A DNA stretch of 64,000 nucleotides from Liolophura sinensis (GCF_032854445.1 NC_088305.1:31952628-32016627), one strand, 5' to 3'. Counted from the first letter of the stretch, positions 25,774 through 37,707 are shown. The notes: generated by a model not told the origin, from the letters alone. A program made the numbers and translations.

Positions 25774-26042
25774 ACAACATAAATATCACATTTGTTTATA
25801 AATGAGCGGTCAGGATCAAGATGTCCACAGCCCACAGATGTAATAAAACTTTGCATATTCTCTGAAACTGACAAATTATTGGCAGTGAGTCCCGTGTCCT
25901 TGAGGTATTTAACTGGAGTTGAGGCAGTTGAGTCAATGTTAAAGATTGTGCACATTTGATTTACCTGTAAAAACTCGACGTCCACTGAGGCTAACAAATC
26001 TTTGGAAGCCTGTACCATCCTTTCCATTTTCTGGGCCTGTAG
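25774..26042 (-). CDS. TRIM-like gene, coiled-coil exon
   Basis: This exon continues the RING/B-box exon in phase 0. The acceptor is CTTTTCCAG (AG at 26044-26043) and the donor GTAAGT (25773-25768). It encodes LQAQKMERMVQASKDLLASV, VEFLQVNQMCTIFN, STASTPVKYLKDTGL, SVSENMQSFITSVGCG and LDPDRSFINK: first a helical coiled-coil type segment, then the linker that precedes the C-terminal domain in TRIM proteins. A second good donor (CAG|GTAAAT at 25965) lies inside the exon and would give a 26-codon version. The exon ends two bases into a codon. Next recognisable exon: SPRY at 15615. Confidence 0.75.
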
Positions 26043-26375
26043 CTGGAAAAGTTTGAGTATTACACTACATTACACACGCCATTGCGAATAGCGCGTTTTT
26101 ATACGATCTAAGGAGTGTAGCCTTAAGGATGGTAAAGCTTCCAAGGCTGCACAATAAGCCTTTTCTACTTCCTGTGTGTGAAGTTCCTGGTTTTTCTGCC
26201 AAACAGAAAAACCGTTTATTTTACGTCAACCACACCACACGAGCTGTGTGTTCAAGAAATTATATATGTATTTATAACAGGGTAAAATATAAGGGCTACA
26301 CAACGGTATCTACATGGTACCACTGGGGTGGAGGGGATTTCCCTTTAGTCCAGTGATGTACGTGTAAGTGTCGAC

Positions 26376-26476
26376 TCAAAACCCAAAGGTAGATGGTTCA
26401 GGCCTCAAAAGGGTCGTGCCATCACAACTGACGCTCCGAACAGGGCGCGATGGTGAAGCCTTACATGCTTCGGACA
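26376..26476. other. Intron sequence with eroded SINE 5' part
   Basis: Between the two TRIM-like exons. Weak resemblance to the SINE body precedes the clear 3' domain starting at 26477. Confidence 0.35.
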
Positions 26477-26588
26477 GTACCTCAGCTATCCTCCCACCAT
26501 AATGCTTGCCGCCGTCGTATAAGTGAAATATTCTTGCGCACGGGGTAAAACACCAGTCTAATAAATAAATAAATAAATAAATAAATAG
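26477..26588 (+). mobile_element. SINE 3' domain in the TRIM-like intron
   Basis: CCTCCCACCATAATGCTTGC, CGCCGTCGTATAAGTGAAAT, TAAAACACCAG and a seven-fold TAAA-type tail identify the SINE on the plus strand, antisense to the host gene. Confidence 0.85.
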
Positions 26589-26726
26589 AGCTTTATCAAG
26601 ACTAGATGATTGACAGCTGTATGTTACCTGGATTTGTGAATGATAGCGATATTCTACACACTCAAAATGAGTCACCAGGGTGTGCAGTACAACACAGGCT
26701 GAATAGGTGTCAAGGAAAATACCAAC

Positions 26727-27454
26727 CTGTATCTTATTGTGCAGCCGCATAACTCCTGACAGTGATTTTTTAGTTTCTTGTAGGACTTTCTCCAGTTTTA
26801 TATTTTGCACAGCATGTTTTGGATGGTCAACCACACATCCCACACAGATCACCATCCGACACGTTACACAGTACAAGCAAAATGGCTGACCGTGTCCAGC
26901 ACATGTGGCTTGCTGGGTTAATTGGGGCTCTCTGCTGACTTGGCCCTGTGAGGTTTCCTGGGAAAGGTATTCCAGGGAGAAATCAGTCGATGCCGTTTTA
27001 GAGGCCTTCTCATTGGATGGTAAATAGCAAGACATTCCTGACAGTAGAACACACCACAGTTGGTACAAAACTTGACAGCTTTAGCGTGATTTTCCTCCTT
27101 ACACAGAGAACAATATGGGATGTCATCCTCAGCCTTTACAACAGACGAGAACCTCTCCACAATTTCTGCCAGATGAAAGTTGGGAGGCAGACCAGCCACA
27201 CCTTCTCTTCCCAGACTGGTCGGTGCCCGACACACAGGGCATGCCATCAGCTGATGAACGCCTTCACTCCTGCCGGAGGTCTCATCTGTTTTTACAGGTT
27301 TTAACTTGTCAGTATATAGACCAATGCATTCTCTACAAAAACTGTGCTGACAGGGTAGCATTACTGGTTCCCGGAATGTTTCAATACATATAGAACATGT
27401 GAGGACATCATCCCGATTCTGCTTGTTTTTGGCCATAATTCACTCAGTTCTTTC
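26727..27454 (-). CDS. TRIM-like gene, RING and B-box exon (with frameshift)
   Basis: This encodes the N-terminal part of a TRIM-type protein, a family of RING E3 ubiquitin ligases. The start is ATG 27436-27434, and a TTTCATTTCAG acceptor just upstream suggests a non-coding first exon. RING ligands are C14, C17, C29, H31, C34, C37, C66 and C69. B-box 1 has C109/C112, C124/C127, C132/C135, H140 and H149. The frame then shifts near 26975-26983 (after KRHRLIS); in the new frame a B-box 2 follows (CAGH, FCLYCVTC, CVGC, DHPKH) and then HNKIQ at the donor (CAG|GTTGGT, last exon base 26727). A 1-base deletion or 2-base insertion explains the break: assembly error or real lesion. Read with the SPRY stops, the locus may be a pseudogene. 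Confidence 0.85.
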
Positions 27455-28282
27455 CTGAAATGAAAACGGCAAATCGCTCAGATTGGCACATATGAGAGTG
27501 TTCCTATTTACAAAAATATTAACGTTCAAGACAGCACACAGCTTTCGTCTGTTCCCGTGTTCCAGCAACATATTGGGTGCAGTAATTCTTGTCGCTTTTT
27601 CTACAATTCTCATTTAAGAAACATTAGAATACTCATTCATGCACAAGAAGAGTACATGCTTTATTGAGGAGGAACCCATTCTGTTCGAGTTGAAATTTAG
27701 CCATTTTTTTCGCACGAGAGATTCTTTGACAAAGGTCTGGTCAAGTCAATTTTGGCAGAGGTGTTTGATAGTGATGTTCGATAGATATATAGCTCCCATC
27801 CATACGTAGCAGATTTGTGTACAAAAAGGAGATTGTTGTGATTTCAAAGTATATTTACAGACAGCCAGTACGAAAACACCTTTAGCAGCAATGTGGGGAC
27901 TTGACTAAATATTATAATTTGGCCACGTCTGTGGGCTGGAGTGGTTATGGAGGTAACTTGAGCCTATATAGCCTGAGAGTAGAGTCCATACAAAGACACG
28001 CCCCAAGTCGTACGTCTACTTCATGTCCATTTGAGGACGACCAGGCCAATTAAATTCTGTTTGAGAGTCGGTAAAACTATCAAGACAACTCCATTATGTG
28101 TTCGAAACATCCCGATATAAAAACAGACGTACCGCGCCTTACAGGACTCACCTGTCGGCACAATTCCCACCGTGTTTCACAACTTGATAAAATTGCGCAG
28201 GTTGAAATAGAAAATACTGAGGTCTGAGAAATACACGTCATCTGAGAAGGGGAGGTAAATCCCGTTATGGCATCATTTTATC
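27455..28282. other. 5' flank of the TRIM-like gene with a dispersed repeat
   Basis: No coding exon is recognised. The 27990-28270 part resembles 39535-39745 (GAGGACGAC, GACAGTCGGTA-, GATAAAATTG-GCAG, GGAGGTAAATCCC). Promoter and 5' UTR exon of the TRIM-like gene should lie here but cannot be placed. Confidence 0.4.
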
Positions 28283-28332
28283 ACCATTTACCTATACACA
28301 CATTCCTTAGCTTTGACGTTATGAGCATAGAT

Positions 28333-28378
28333 TTCATTCATTTATTTCACTTCTGTTTTACGCCGAACTCAAGAATGT
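28333..28378 (-). mobile_element. SINE 3'-end fragment
   Basis: ATTCATTTATTTCACTTCTG, TTTTACGCCGAACTCAAGAA is a short inverted piece of the SINE tail, interrupting the dispersed repeat that is continuous at 39104-39310. Confidence 0.6.
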
Positions 28379-28492
28379 GCATAAGCTTAAAACTGTTGGC
28401 CTTCACAATGGCCGTTATTTACAGAGTACGGTTTTAACTGCAACTGATCGAATTGCTCACAGATCAACAATCATAACAATTTGCCTCTAACA

Positions 28493-28741
28493 ATATTTAT
28501 TTATTTATTTGATTGGTGTTTTATGCCGTACTCAAAAACACTTCACTTCGGCGGCCACCATTGTGATGCGAAGAAAACGGGGCATGGAGAAGTCTACGAC
28601 CATCCGCATGATGCTGGAAGAACTTCCCACATATGGCCGGAGAGAAAGCCAGCAAGAGCTCACCGCGATCGCACGGCGGGAGGTTTCTTGGTCATTGCGC
28701 CGTGCTAGTGTGCTAATACCCTCGGCCATAAAGGCCCCCTT
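28493..28741 (-). mobile_element. Molluscan tRNA-derived SINE, near full length
   Basis: Reading inverted: TTTATT tail, GATTGGTGTTTTATGCCGTA, CGGCGGCCACCATTGTGATG, CATATGGCCGGAGAGAAAGC, then the tRNA-like head GTGCTAATACCCTCGGCCA. Head to tail on the minus strand it is nearly complete. Confidence 0.85.
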
Positions 28742-28799
28742 CAGCAACTGATATAGGCTATCATATAACAGACGAATTGACGTATATATATTAGGAGAA

Positions 28800-29520
28800 C
28801 GCTGTTGCAACCTCTGTTGAAATAAATTACCCCTAATCAAAAAGTATTTCAATAGGGGTTTATTAAAATATTTTTTCATTAAGGGTTGCGACTGCAATTG
28901 AAGCAATTGTTTCCGTAGGGGTTGGTTCTACAGCCCCTATTGACAATTATGTTGTTTCAATGTTGTTTGTTTTACATTTATGACCCTTATTGAAATAAGT
29001 CGACCAGGCACCAAGTTATGTTCGTTTGAATATTTTATTTGTTAGTACTGTGTAAAATTGTAATATTGCTAGCTTTGATATAAATATACTTTCTGTGGAA
29101 TAGGGAATGTTCAGGCAAAATATATATGAACTACCGTAAACCAGGATTTTCAGCAATGGCACTAACGCGTCGTGTAAAAATCGCCAACAGCTCAAAATAC
29201 TTGTAGAAAAACAGTTTCTGATACTTTGAACGCGTGATATTCTATCAATTACAGAGATAATGCCTTTGAAGCTATAATATTACAAAGGTGTGAAATATTT
29301 CAAATGGCGAGTAGAATATGCGCAAAAGTGCCATATTGAAATAAATCTTCTTTACTTCAACAGAGATTGCCGTAGCAATGCCTGTTGAAAAATATTTCAA
29401 TGGGGTTGTAACTGAAACCCCTAGTAAAATATTATTTCATTAGGGGTTACGACTGCAACCCCTATTGAAGTAATCGTTTCAGATGGGGTCATTTATTTCA
29501 TTAGGGGTGGCGACAAACAC
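28800..29520. mobile_element. MITE-like element with TTCAATAGGGGTT repeats and about 60-bp terminal inverted repeats
   Basis: The left end (GCTGTTGCAACCTCTGTTGA, AATAAATTACCCC, TATTTCAATAGGGGTT) aligns imperfectly with the reverse complement of the right end (GTTTGTCGCCACCCCTAATG, AAATAAATGACCCC, TTACTTCAATAGGGGTT). The 13-bp motif TTCAATAGGGGTT and its complement recur several times near both ends. The 39.2-kb paralogue lacks exactly this segment (AGGAGAAC joins ACTGTATAACC-like sequence), which marks the limits. There is no coding capacity. Confidence 0.6.
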
Positions 29521-30214
29521 TTATACCCTTAACATGATTATTTTACTATCACAAATTTAATATTTGGACCAAATATGTGAACGTTGTAAGTAAACAGACA
29601 GCGATCCACATAGACAAGATATTCGGACTTTGTGTGCCATAGACCGTACGTCATCGCCAGTAATCGACCTCCAGTATAACTGCATAATGCTTTTCAAGGT
29701 CAAAGCTTCAGAACCTCACATTAATAACGTAATATCGCCGTGTATATGTAGTGACAATATCGACACAGTTAAACAGTATGAACCTGAACAAAAACCTGAA
29801 CATCAGTCGTTTTCCTTGATACGCAAATATCGACAGTTTGACAACTTGGTGAAACTATGCAGATTGAAATAGAAAATACTTAGTTCTGAGAAATGCACGT
29901 GATTTATGCAGGGGGAGGTGAATCCTTCCGCATTTGTGTACACATTTACACTCTGTCCAATCTCAAGAATGGTTTCCGCAACTCGCCAATAACTTTAGGC
30001 CTATATGTGAATGTTACACTTCAACAAACAATCAGTTTCCCACAAAATTACTTCAGTGAATGGGTTCAAATCATTTATATTTGTTATCACGTTTAGAATA
30101 GAATACATTAGAAATATAGTATAGAAATGTCGGATGGATTTTCTGAAACCAGCATGATGAGATTAGGCTATAGCTACAATAGTTACCCATTAAATGCAAG
30201 CCGCATTAGCCTCT
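29521..30214. other. Dispersed repeat remnant and unassigned sequence
   Basis: 29525-29640 and 29840-29960 resemble 39200-39310 and 39660-39770 respectively (for example ATTTTACTATCACA, GTAAGTAAACAGACAGCGAT; AGAAATGCACGTG, GGGGGAGGTGAATCC). No gene recognised. Confidence 0.4.
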
Positions 30215-32890
30215 TGAGGTCTCTGGGCTGAAAAAAAATTAGAACTTCAGTCTTCTTGTCAAGCTTGTCGTAAAGGGCGCCTAAACTAGAGCTCTGCCGT
30301 GTGGCCTAGGTAAAATATAATGGACTCCCATCTCCTATATTTGTGTGAGGAGCCATAGAGGAGTAGGCCTACCTGTTCGCCCATCACTGCGACCCTTATT
30401 TGAAGAGAACGGGATCCCGGTGGATGAGGGAAGGTTGGTCTTGAGAGAATTTTAAGCCCACCACTTCACTTCGGCTCGTACTTAGAGACTGAAGATACGA
30501 TCGGCTCAGTTTGGTCAATCGGTTGGAGCAGATGTGCTCCGAACTAAAATCACAAAGGGTTGTAAATGCCAAGCGGTACACAAAGTAAAAGTGACATTGT
30601 TTTCAAACTCAATACGTACTTATCGACATTTGATAACCTCTCTCTCCCTCACCCGATCTCAGTTTCCCCGTACAATGTCCATGTAGACATATACATAACT
30701 AATCCGTGTAGGTGCTTTACGTGCCAAAACTTGGCCATGCCAAAGGTTATCGGTGTTTGCCTCTACTACGACAATAAAATCTTTAAACTGTGCAAAAGCT
30801 GATATGGCCTCCTCTATCGACTGTTCTCTCTTTTTAAAATGAGAAATAAATCCTTACCTTGAACGTTAGTAACGTGAGTATCAACATTTAATGACACTCA
30901 AATATCACTGACTTGCCTATGATTGGTAAACTTAAAACAATATCTCTGGAACAGTTAACTAACCTGCCACTAAAACTACGTCTTCATCTGGCTCTACACC
31001 CAATGTAGGCATCAATGGACCTAAGTGATTTCGGGGCCTCCGTGGCCGAGGTGTTAGTGTGCCAGCGCCACCCAATTACACAGGGGAATCTCACAAATGA
31101 GGTCGCTGTGAGTTCGATTCCAGCCTATGCTGTCTTCCTCTCCGCTTATACGTGGGAAGGTCTGCCAGCAGCCTGCGGATGGTCGTGGGTTGCCCCCTGA
31201 TCTGCCCCGTTTCCCTCCACTATAATGCTGGCAGCCGTCGTACAAGTGAAATATTCTTATGTACGGCGTAAAACACCAATCAAATAAACAAATAAATAAA
31301 TCACACATCCCCAGCGCAATCACTAATAGCTTTAACTAAAGCAATAACATTGTTTTGCTGCAGGACGTCCGAAATCTTTAGTGCTTTAGTGCATTTTCAA
31401 TGCTGACCAATTCTCCACATTATGATCAAAGTCTAAAACTTCATTTTTCCCGCTCTTTACCGGGAAGAGGAGATTTGTGGTCGTAACAACTTAAAGTGTT
31501 GTCACAGTAATATTTATTATAAGTTTCTAACCCATTTGTCACCTGAGCTACCGGAGACTCTCTTGGGCTTGTTTAATCATGATATTTGGATTAGAGGTAA
31601 TTTTTCCAACGTCATGGAGGAAGGCGTGTATTACCTTGGTAACGGCGTGGTTAAGGGTATGGAACGAAAAATAAATGATAGACGTCTTTGCTCTTTCGAA
31701 ACCAACAATTTACTGTCTAATATTAATGTGGTTATCTTCAAAGTCGATCTAAAGTTTGTCGAATTGAAACTTTTATTCGTAATGATATGGTAAATAAAGA
31801 GCATGCGGTGTCAATAAGTTTCAACCTTGAAAAGGTCACCGGCCTACGACACCACATGAAAATGCGGTATTTTAAAAGACCTCTCCGATTTGGGACTTAT
31901 CGCTCATCATTATTTATGCATGTATCAGAACTTTTATTTGATCGTCCGTTTAAGGTACGAGTAGGACTATCATGAGCAAAAATGGGTGTACTCCAGGTCA
32001 GCATACTTTCATCAACACTGTTTAGCTTTAAACTTAATAGAGTGTCAAAAACTTAAACATCAGGTACAGAGGGTTCTTTATATGTTGATGATTTCCTTAT
32101 ATGCTACCGTGGTAAAATACGAATAACATCGAAAGGCAGCTGCAGCTTTGTCTCAAAAAGACCAAGAAATGAGAAGTTATTAATGTGCATTTTTTGTTGT
32201 AAATGAAACTTTATCTCCACTACGTTTTTATGGTGAACCAGTGAAAATTGAAAGCTGAAATTACGCTTTTTTCCATGTGAAAATGATCAAAGCTAAATGT
32301 ACTAATCTATGCGTTGAAACAGACCCACGAATACCAACCTTTAACCAAGATGGACACCCAATTCCCGAAAGGACGTTTAAGTAAGGGTCTCAATACAATC
32401 TAAGTATATAGCACGGTCTAGCACCGACTCGCGTTCTGAGTGGTCAACTTTATTAAATTTATATCGATCTTTTGTGAGGTCTAAGTTTGACCTTGGGTGC
32501 ATCATTTACTATTCCGCCAGAAAATCTCATCTAAAAATGTGGATCCTGTCCGGCACCAAGATTTGAGGCTCAGCCTTGGTGCCTTTAGAGCTTCGCCCGT
32601 AGAGAGTTTATACGTTGCGGCTAACCAATCTAGTGTACAACAGGAACATACCGCACACAGTCAATATCCTACAAAGCTTAAAGCACATCCAACAAGTCTT
32701 GCCTACGACTGTGATATGTAAATATATGTAGATAGATGATTTGATATTCGTATGCAGTACATTATTTTGACGCTAACGTCAAACAAGAGGATACAGCTCA
32801 TGTGTTTCTTCCAGAATTTCCTCCCTAGTTTCTCTCTAAGCATAAATAAATATCTGATCCACGTAAAGAAATCAGATACAAATCCTTTTA
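30215..32890 (+). pseudogene. I/Jockey-like LINE copy D, heavily decayed, with nested SINE
   Basis: 5' UTR blocks at 30215-30570 (TCAAGCTTGTCGTAAAGGGC, GAACGGGATCCCGGTGG, GCAGATGTGCTCCGAACTAA) match copy B. A zinc-knuckle remnant (CRCFTCQN, a spaced C, then ATGGCCTCCTCTATCGACTG) lies at 30700-30820. After a SINE insertion (31033-31302), RT sequence resumes at 31500: ERKINDRRLCSFETNNLLSN, LEKV, FDRPFKVRVG, YVDDFLICYR near 32085-32108, and LRLSLGAFRASPVESLYV near 32560-32620. Endonuclease is missing and frames are shattered. Confidence 0.8.
31033..31302 (+). mobile_element. Molluscan tRNA-derived SINE, full length, nested in LINE copy D
   Basis: GGGGCCTCCGTGGCCGAGGT heads the element, the B box is GAGTTCGATTCC (31109-31120), and the body and 3' domain run to a (AAAT)n tail. 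It is one of the least eroded copies in the window. Confidence 0.9.
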
Positions 32891-33037
32891 TGATTTAGTT
32901 TTTGAGGGACAGCTAATTCTAGACCTGTAACGTCTAATATATAACAGTTAACATCACTGCAGTGGGTTTTTTTTAAGTCTTCCAAACTAAAAGTTTGGAA
33001 AACCTATTTTTTTATTAGGGGTTTAAGTCATAAAAGC
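32891..33037. other. Short unassigned sequence with hairpin
   Basis: A 9-bp inverted repeat, TTCCAAACT…AGTTTGGAA with a 3-base loop, lies at 32980-33000, followed by ATTAGGGGTTT, a string also typical of the 28.8-29.5 kb element. Confidence 0.4.
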
Positions 33038-33175
33038 ATGATTTATTTATTTATCTGATTGGTATTTTACGCCGTACGCAAGAATATTTCATTTATACGA
33101 CGGCGGCCTGCATTATGGTGGGAGGAAATGGGGCAAAGCCAGGGAGAAACCCACGACCACCCGCAGCTTTACAGG
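33038..33175 (-). mobile_element. SINE, 5'-truncated
   Basis: TTTATTTATTTATCTGATTG, TTTTACGCCGTACGCAAGAA, CGACGGCGGCCTGCATTATG and GAAACCCACGACCACCCGCA identify the inverted SINE without its tRNA-like head. Confidence 0.85.
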
Positions 33176-33596
33176 CTTGAATCCCCAGGCTTCAACTCCT
33201 GCTCTATCTGTGAGAATTATTATTATTCCCGCCAGTCTTGTGATAGATTTAATGAGAAAACAAGTGCTACATTCCTGAAGCTTTGATATGTTTTAGGAAA
33301 GTATCTGAAGTTGTGCTTTTGACTTTTGGTGACATTTGGTCGCGTGACTTAGCGGCCATATTAGATTTTGTGTCAACCTAAAAAAATCTTCTTCTCCAGA
33401 ACGGCTGATGCGATTGAGCTGAAAGGAAAACTGCAGTTGTATAAATCCTAGGCACGTTGAGGGTAATAACGAAAACTTTCTCGTTTGAAAATTGTACAAG
33501 CTCGCTATTGGGTGAAAATTTCTTTTGACTCAAACCCAACTAGGGAAAATGAATCAGAGTAACAGGAAACCTACAATGGTTGAAAATGTATTAGAT
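33176..33596. other. Unassigned sequence
   Basis: Nothing recognised. Confidence 0.3.
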
Positions 33597-33922
33597 GTAT
33601 GTACAAAAACCCCACAGTGAACACAAAACACATCCGCCACACTTTTACAAAAACCCCACAGTGCACACAAAACACATCCGCCACACTTTTACAAGAAACC
33701 CACAGTGAACACAAAACACATACGACACACTTTTACAAGAAACCCACAGTGAACACAAAACACATACGACACACTTTTACAAGAAACCCACAGTGAACAC
33801 AAAACACATACGACACACTTTTACAAGAAACCCACAGTGAACACAAAACACATCCGACACACTTTTACAAGAAACCCACAGTGAACACAAAACACATCCG
33901 CCACACTTTTACAAGAAACCCA
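33597..33922. repeat. 44-bp tandem repeat, about seven copies
   Basis: CCCACAGTGAACACAAAACA, CATACGACACACTTTTACAA recurs at 33611, 33655, 33699 and 33743, an exact 44-bp period, up to about 33922. Copies differ only by a few substitutions (CATCCGCC versus CATACGAC). Confidence 0.9.
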
Positions 33923-34215
33923 AAGGGAATACAAGACGACTACTATTTGTGGTTTTACTACTTATTAATATTGTAACCAACAAAAAGGCACACAGTCATT
34001 TGTGTTGATGTGATCCTGTAATGTGTGTAACGTCAGCGTCAGTTATGACGTCACAAAGACAACCCTAGGTAATCTATAAACAAGCCCACGTGGGGATATT
34101 TGGCTGCCCTGACTGGCTAAGCTTTGTCAGCAGATATTATCGCCTCATCCAGTGTTCACGGATAATGGAGAGTGTAAGCAGGTTGGGCAGTCAGGACGAC
34201 AGTATACATGCATGT

Positions 34216-34668
34216 GGCCTCGGACCCCCATTAATTTTCCATAAGCGACAATGTTAACGTCTAGCACTGTAGCTCAGTCCCAAACATTCCGTGGCCAATA
34301 AGCTTTGGTGCATACCTGGCCCAGCCTGTGAGAAAGAAGCCATAAAAATCTTGACATAGGTTGACCGTCAAAATCTGGACCTTTCCATGCCGGCAGCTGG
34401 GAGGCGTGCCTAGCAACGCCAAGGGGACGTCACTCGCAGCCTCATCACTACCTCACACCTTGTGTCCTCTCGCCCAGAGTTTCAAACTTTCATCAATAAA
34501 GCTCATACCTCCTCAAAGTTTAGACAGTTTCCAGCATTTTAATACCAAGCATGCACCTGTGCACCGAAAATGGACGCCTGGGAGCAAAAAAAGACTTTAT
34601 ACCCTAAAATTCACAGAACTACAATCGTCCCTACCGAAAAACGGAAGTTGTAATGGGGGTCTGTGTCC
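34216..34668 (+). repeat. Left 453-bp direct repeat
   Basis: The unit begins GGCCTCGGACCCCCATTA and ends TAATGGGGGTCTGTGTCC. These termini are inverted repeats of each other at 15 of 18 positions, so each 453-bp unit is itself shaped like a small TIR element. Its partner is at 38355-38807. Confidence 0.85.
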
Positions 34669-35636
34669 TATCACACCAGCCACCTTTTTTCAAAATCAAT
34701 AATTTTTGCACCACACAATTCCTGACACTTCTGAACCTCACAGGCAAAATTAGGGCTTGATACATGCAGAAACTTTGGAGTTGAATGAATTCAAGTTGGG
34801 GTACCCCCATCTTGGACATGTGTCTTTTTTTCAGGGTGAAAAAACTCTGAAGGGTAAACTTTGAAGCTTTGCAGTGCATATACCGTTCAAGATATCTCCA
34901 TCAGGTCAACTGTTTTGGAAAGACAAGATGTTTATCTGCAAGAAAAGTTAAAAAAATCACATTGACAGAGCACTTTAGACTTTTCAAAAGCAACCATTTA
35001 GAGAAATATACATTTTTAAGAAGACTTTTCTACTCAGAGCAGCTTTAAATATGAAAGTTACAAACCAAAAGTGTCAAAGCATACATCAAAATATAGGCAA
35101 TTTATCTGACAATTAAATGTCAAAATATAAGACATTTACTTCAGCAACTATGTGAAAAAAATTGACTGACAGTGTGGTAGGGGGTATCAAAGCGGATTGT
35201 CACGATTTCGGAACAATCATTTGTGACCAAAATCAAAGCAAGAATAATGCCTCAAGGTGATGAAGACCTACTCACAGGCACTTTTTTAGTGGACAGGACT
35301 TAAGAAAAGACTAGTATCCCAGTTCCCCACTGAATAGCATGATGAAACCCTTTAAAAGACCACCCAGCCAGGCATCCCCCCCCCCCCTGCCCTCCTCCCC
35401 CATGACTGCTGATTGGCTGACCACCTCACCATGCAAAAACCTCCCTGCACCATTGCTGTTGTCTCACAGCAGGTTATTACTCTACACAGTCACATCAAAG
35501 GGTGTCACATTGGCATCTACAACATATAAACAGAGAGGAAAATATGAATTTAACATTTCCAATCAGGCAGCCACCAAGTACACCTATATTGGTCAGTCTG
35601 ACAGTTAACAAGGCAAACAATCTACCCCAAAACACC
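34669..35636. other. Transposon leader between left repeat and transposase start
   Basis: No open frame of note apart from in-frame codons upstream of the chosen start. A C-run lies at about 35380. This is the likely 5' region of the transposase transcript. Confidence 0.4.
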
Positions 35637-37598
35637 ATGAAGGGAGACAGAAAGAGGAAACAGTCTAGATTTCAAGCTGGAAAGGCCCAGGATCGCTCAA
35701 ATAACCTGTCAGCAGTTACAGACATGCTGAATCCTCTGCCTGGGTGTTCCTTGATGGACACAGATTTCCAGCCCAATCAGGAGGCTGTAAGAACACACCA
35801 GCCTGACACAAAGAGAATACAGCGGCCAAGACGGTGCAAGGTAGATTCCACGGCTGGATCAGACAGAGATACCCATGAGCGGGAATGGGCTGCTGAAGGA
35901 ATGCGACTCATAGACATACAGAAAATGGTGTGTATATGGAACAAAGTTATGCTTGAGCACAGTGTGACCAAGGACCACTGTCCACTGCCCAGGTTAGAGA
36001 TAGCTGCAGAGAAAAAGTGGGGTTTAGCCTGGGCGTTCAGTTTTAAGTGCTGTGACTGTGACTATGTATCTGGCTTCCACAAATTCTACAAAGAGGTAGA
36101 ATGCAACAGACCTGGCCAAAAAGCTGCAGCGGTGAACCGAGCTCTTCAAGTAGGCCTCCAGGACACACCAATGGGGAACACCCGAGCCAGACTCCTATTC
36201 GCAGCGATGGACGTGCCGCCTGCCACTCGTAGGAACATGCATCGCACTGCAAACCATGTTGCATCAGCAATCGCAAAGCTGAACAGAGAGGATATGGCAA
36301 ATAAGGTGGAAGAGGTAAAGGCATACAAAAGGCAAAGAGGAGAGGATGACAGCACAATAGATCTGGCCACAGACACTCGCTACAACAGCATTACCATAAC
36401 CAGTCCCAAGAAACCGGGCCAGAATGCTTCACAAGCCATTTCCCTGGCAGTGGAGACATCAACAGACAAGCAATACATTGTCTCCGCAGCACTGAAGAAT
36501 AAATTGTGTTGGACTGGGTCCTGGCTGAGAGGAAAAGGCTTCCAAGTAAAGTGCCCTGGAGGACACGAGGAGTGCACAGCGAACACAAACCCACATGCCC
36601 CCTGGTCCGAGTATAATATGGGGAACGAGATTGGCGAGGGATTGGCGAGGCAAGGTGTTTTAGCCAAGCACGTAACCACGGACGGCGACTCCAGGTCAGC
36701 CAAGGGAGTGGAGGACGGCATCCGACTGGTCGAGCCACTGTGGGAGGTCGAACGGTTAGCAGACCCCACGCACCTTGGTAGATCCCAGTTCAAGAAATGT
36801 AACCAGGCTAAGTTCAGCGATGCCATGTTTGAAGGACAGGGCCGAACGAGGGAAGCCAGGAAGAAAGCACAGAAGGTGTTGAGTCAGGATGTTAAGGCCA
36901 GGTGTAGCTTGATATTTTCTCAACTTATGTCTGAGCACATTGGTGACATAAGGAAAATAAAAGCTTACCTACCCAGGGTTGTGGATGCAACGGTCAGGTG
37001 TTACAGTGGGGACTGTTCCAAATGCCGCAGGAACAGTGTGGTTTGCTCCGGAGGGGAAACCAGCAGCTGGTGGGAGAGATCCCTGTTTTTATCCGCCAGT
37101 AAACTCTGCCCTTTCAACATGGATGACAACGACAGGAAACTATTGACCGAAGTACTGCACATGAGGTTGAGCGAGACAGCCGTCACCAGTCTCCGGATGA
37201 ACACCAGTACTCAAAAGTGCGAAGCTGTCAACAGATCACTCAGCGTCTCCTTGCCCAAGAATGTAAACTACAGCAGAAATATGGAGGGAAGGGCGGCGTC
37301 CACAATCCACAGACTTAACAATGGCCAGGACAAGTCCACGGCTGCCAAACTCCAAGCTGTCGGCGCCAGTATTTCACCTAGGAGCGAGAAAACAGTACAA
37401 CAGATTGAAAGGGTGAACCAGTACCACAAGGTTTATAAGAAGCGACAGACAGTTAAGGGGAGATCACTCCGCAATACAGCCAGAAAACTCCGAGAGCACA
37501 TTGAGTACAGGCTTTCAAATCCAGAAGAGAAAACTGACTATGCCAAGGGACAACTGGACAACACCCCAACAGATCACACATACGCTAGATATTTGTAA
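35637..37598 (+). CDS. Mutator-like (MULE-type, DDE) transposase, intact
   Basis: An uninterrupted 653-aa protein. I chose ATG 35637 because it has a good start context (ACCATGA) and begins a basic MKGDRKRKQ stretch; an in-frame ATG at 35502 would add 45 residues. The layout matches the animal Mutator-like transposase domain: an N-terminal Cys cluster (FKCCDCDY, residues 137-143), VPPATRRNMHR, TDTRYN with the first candidate catalytic Asp (246), a C…C-x3-H-x2-C-x2-N zinc-binding style block (C291, C306, H310, C313, N316), TTDGDS with the second Asp (349 or 351), ADPTHL, and KCEAVNRSLS with the candidate Glu (529) followed by PKNVNYSRN. It should cut and move DNA whose ends it recognises, presumably in the nucleus. 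An intact frame beside near-identical terminal repeats suggests a young copy. The family assignment is from motif memory, not a search. Confidence 0.8.
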   Translation: MKGDRKRKQSRFQAGKAQDRSNNLSAVTDMLNPLPGCSLMDTDFQPNQEAVRTHQPDTKRIQRPRRCKVDSTAGSDRDTHEREWAAEGMRLIDIQKMVCIWNKVMLEHSVTKDHCPLPRLEIAAEKKWGLAWAFSFKCCDCDYVSGFHKFYKEVECNRPGQKAAAVNRALQVGLQDTPMGNTRARLLFAAMDVPPATRRNMHRTANHVASAIAKLNREDMANKVEEVKAYKRQRGEDDSTIDLATDTRYNSITITSPKKPGQNASQAISLAVETSTDKQYIVSAALKNKLCWTGSWLRGKGFQVKCPGGHEECTANTNPHAPWSEYNMGNEIGEGLARQGVLAKHVTTDGDSRSAKGVEDGIRLVEPLWEVERLADPTHLGRSQFKKCNQAKFSDAMFEGQGRTREARKKAQKVLSQDVKARCSLIFSQLMSEHIGDIRKIKAYLPRVVDATVRCYSGDCSKCRRNSVVCSGGETSSWWERSLFLSASKLCPFNMDDNDRKLLTEVLHMRLSETAVTSLRMNTSTQKCEAVNRSLSVSLPKNVNYSRNMEGRAASTIHRLNNGQDKSTAAKLQAVGASISPRSEKTVQQIERVNQYHKVYKKRQTVKGRSLRNTARKLREHIEYRLSNPEEKTDYAKGQLDNTPTDHTYARYL

Positions 37599-37707
37599 CC
37601 GCCAGTTTTGTATAAAATTTGTCACTGCTGTTGTCGCTTGTGAAAGAAATTAAAAAATGATGACAGAAATTGAGCAAAATCTGAAACACATCTGTTATTT
37701 ATTATTT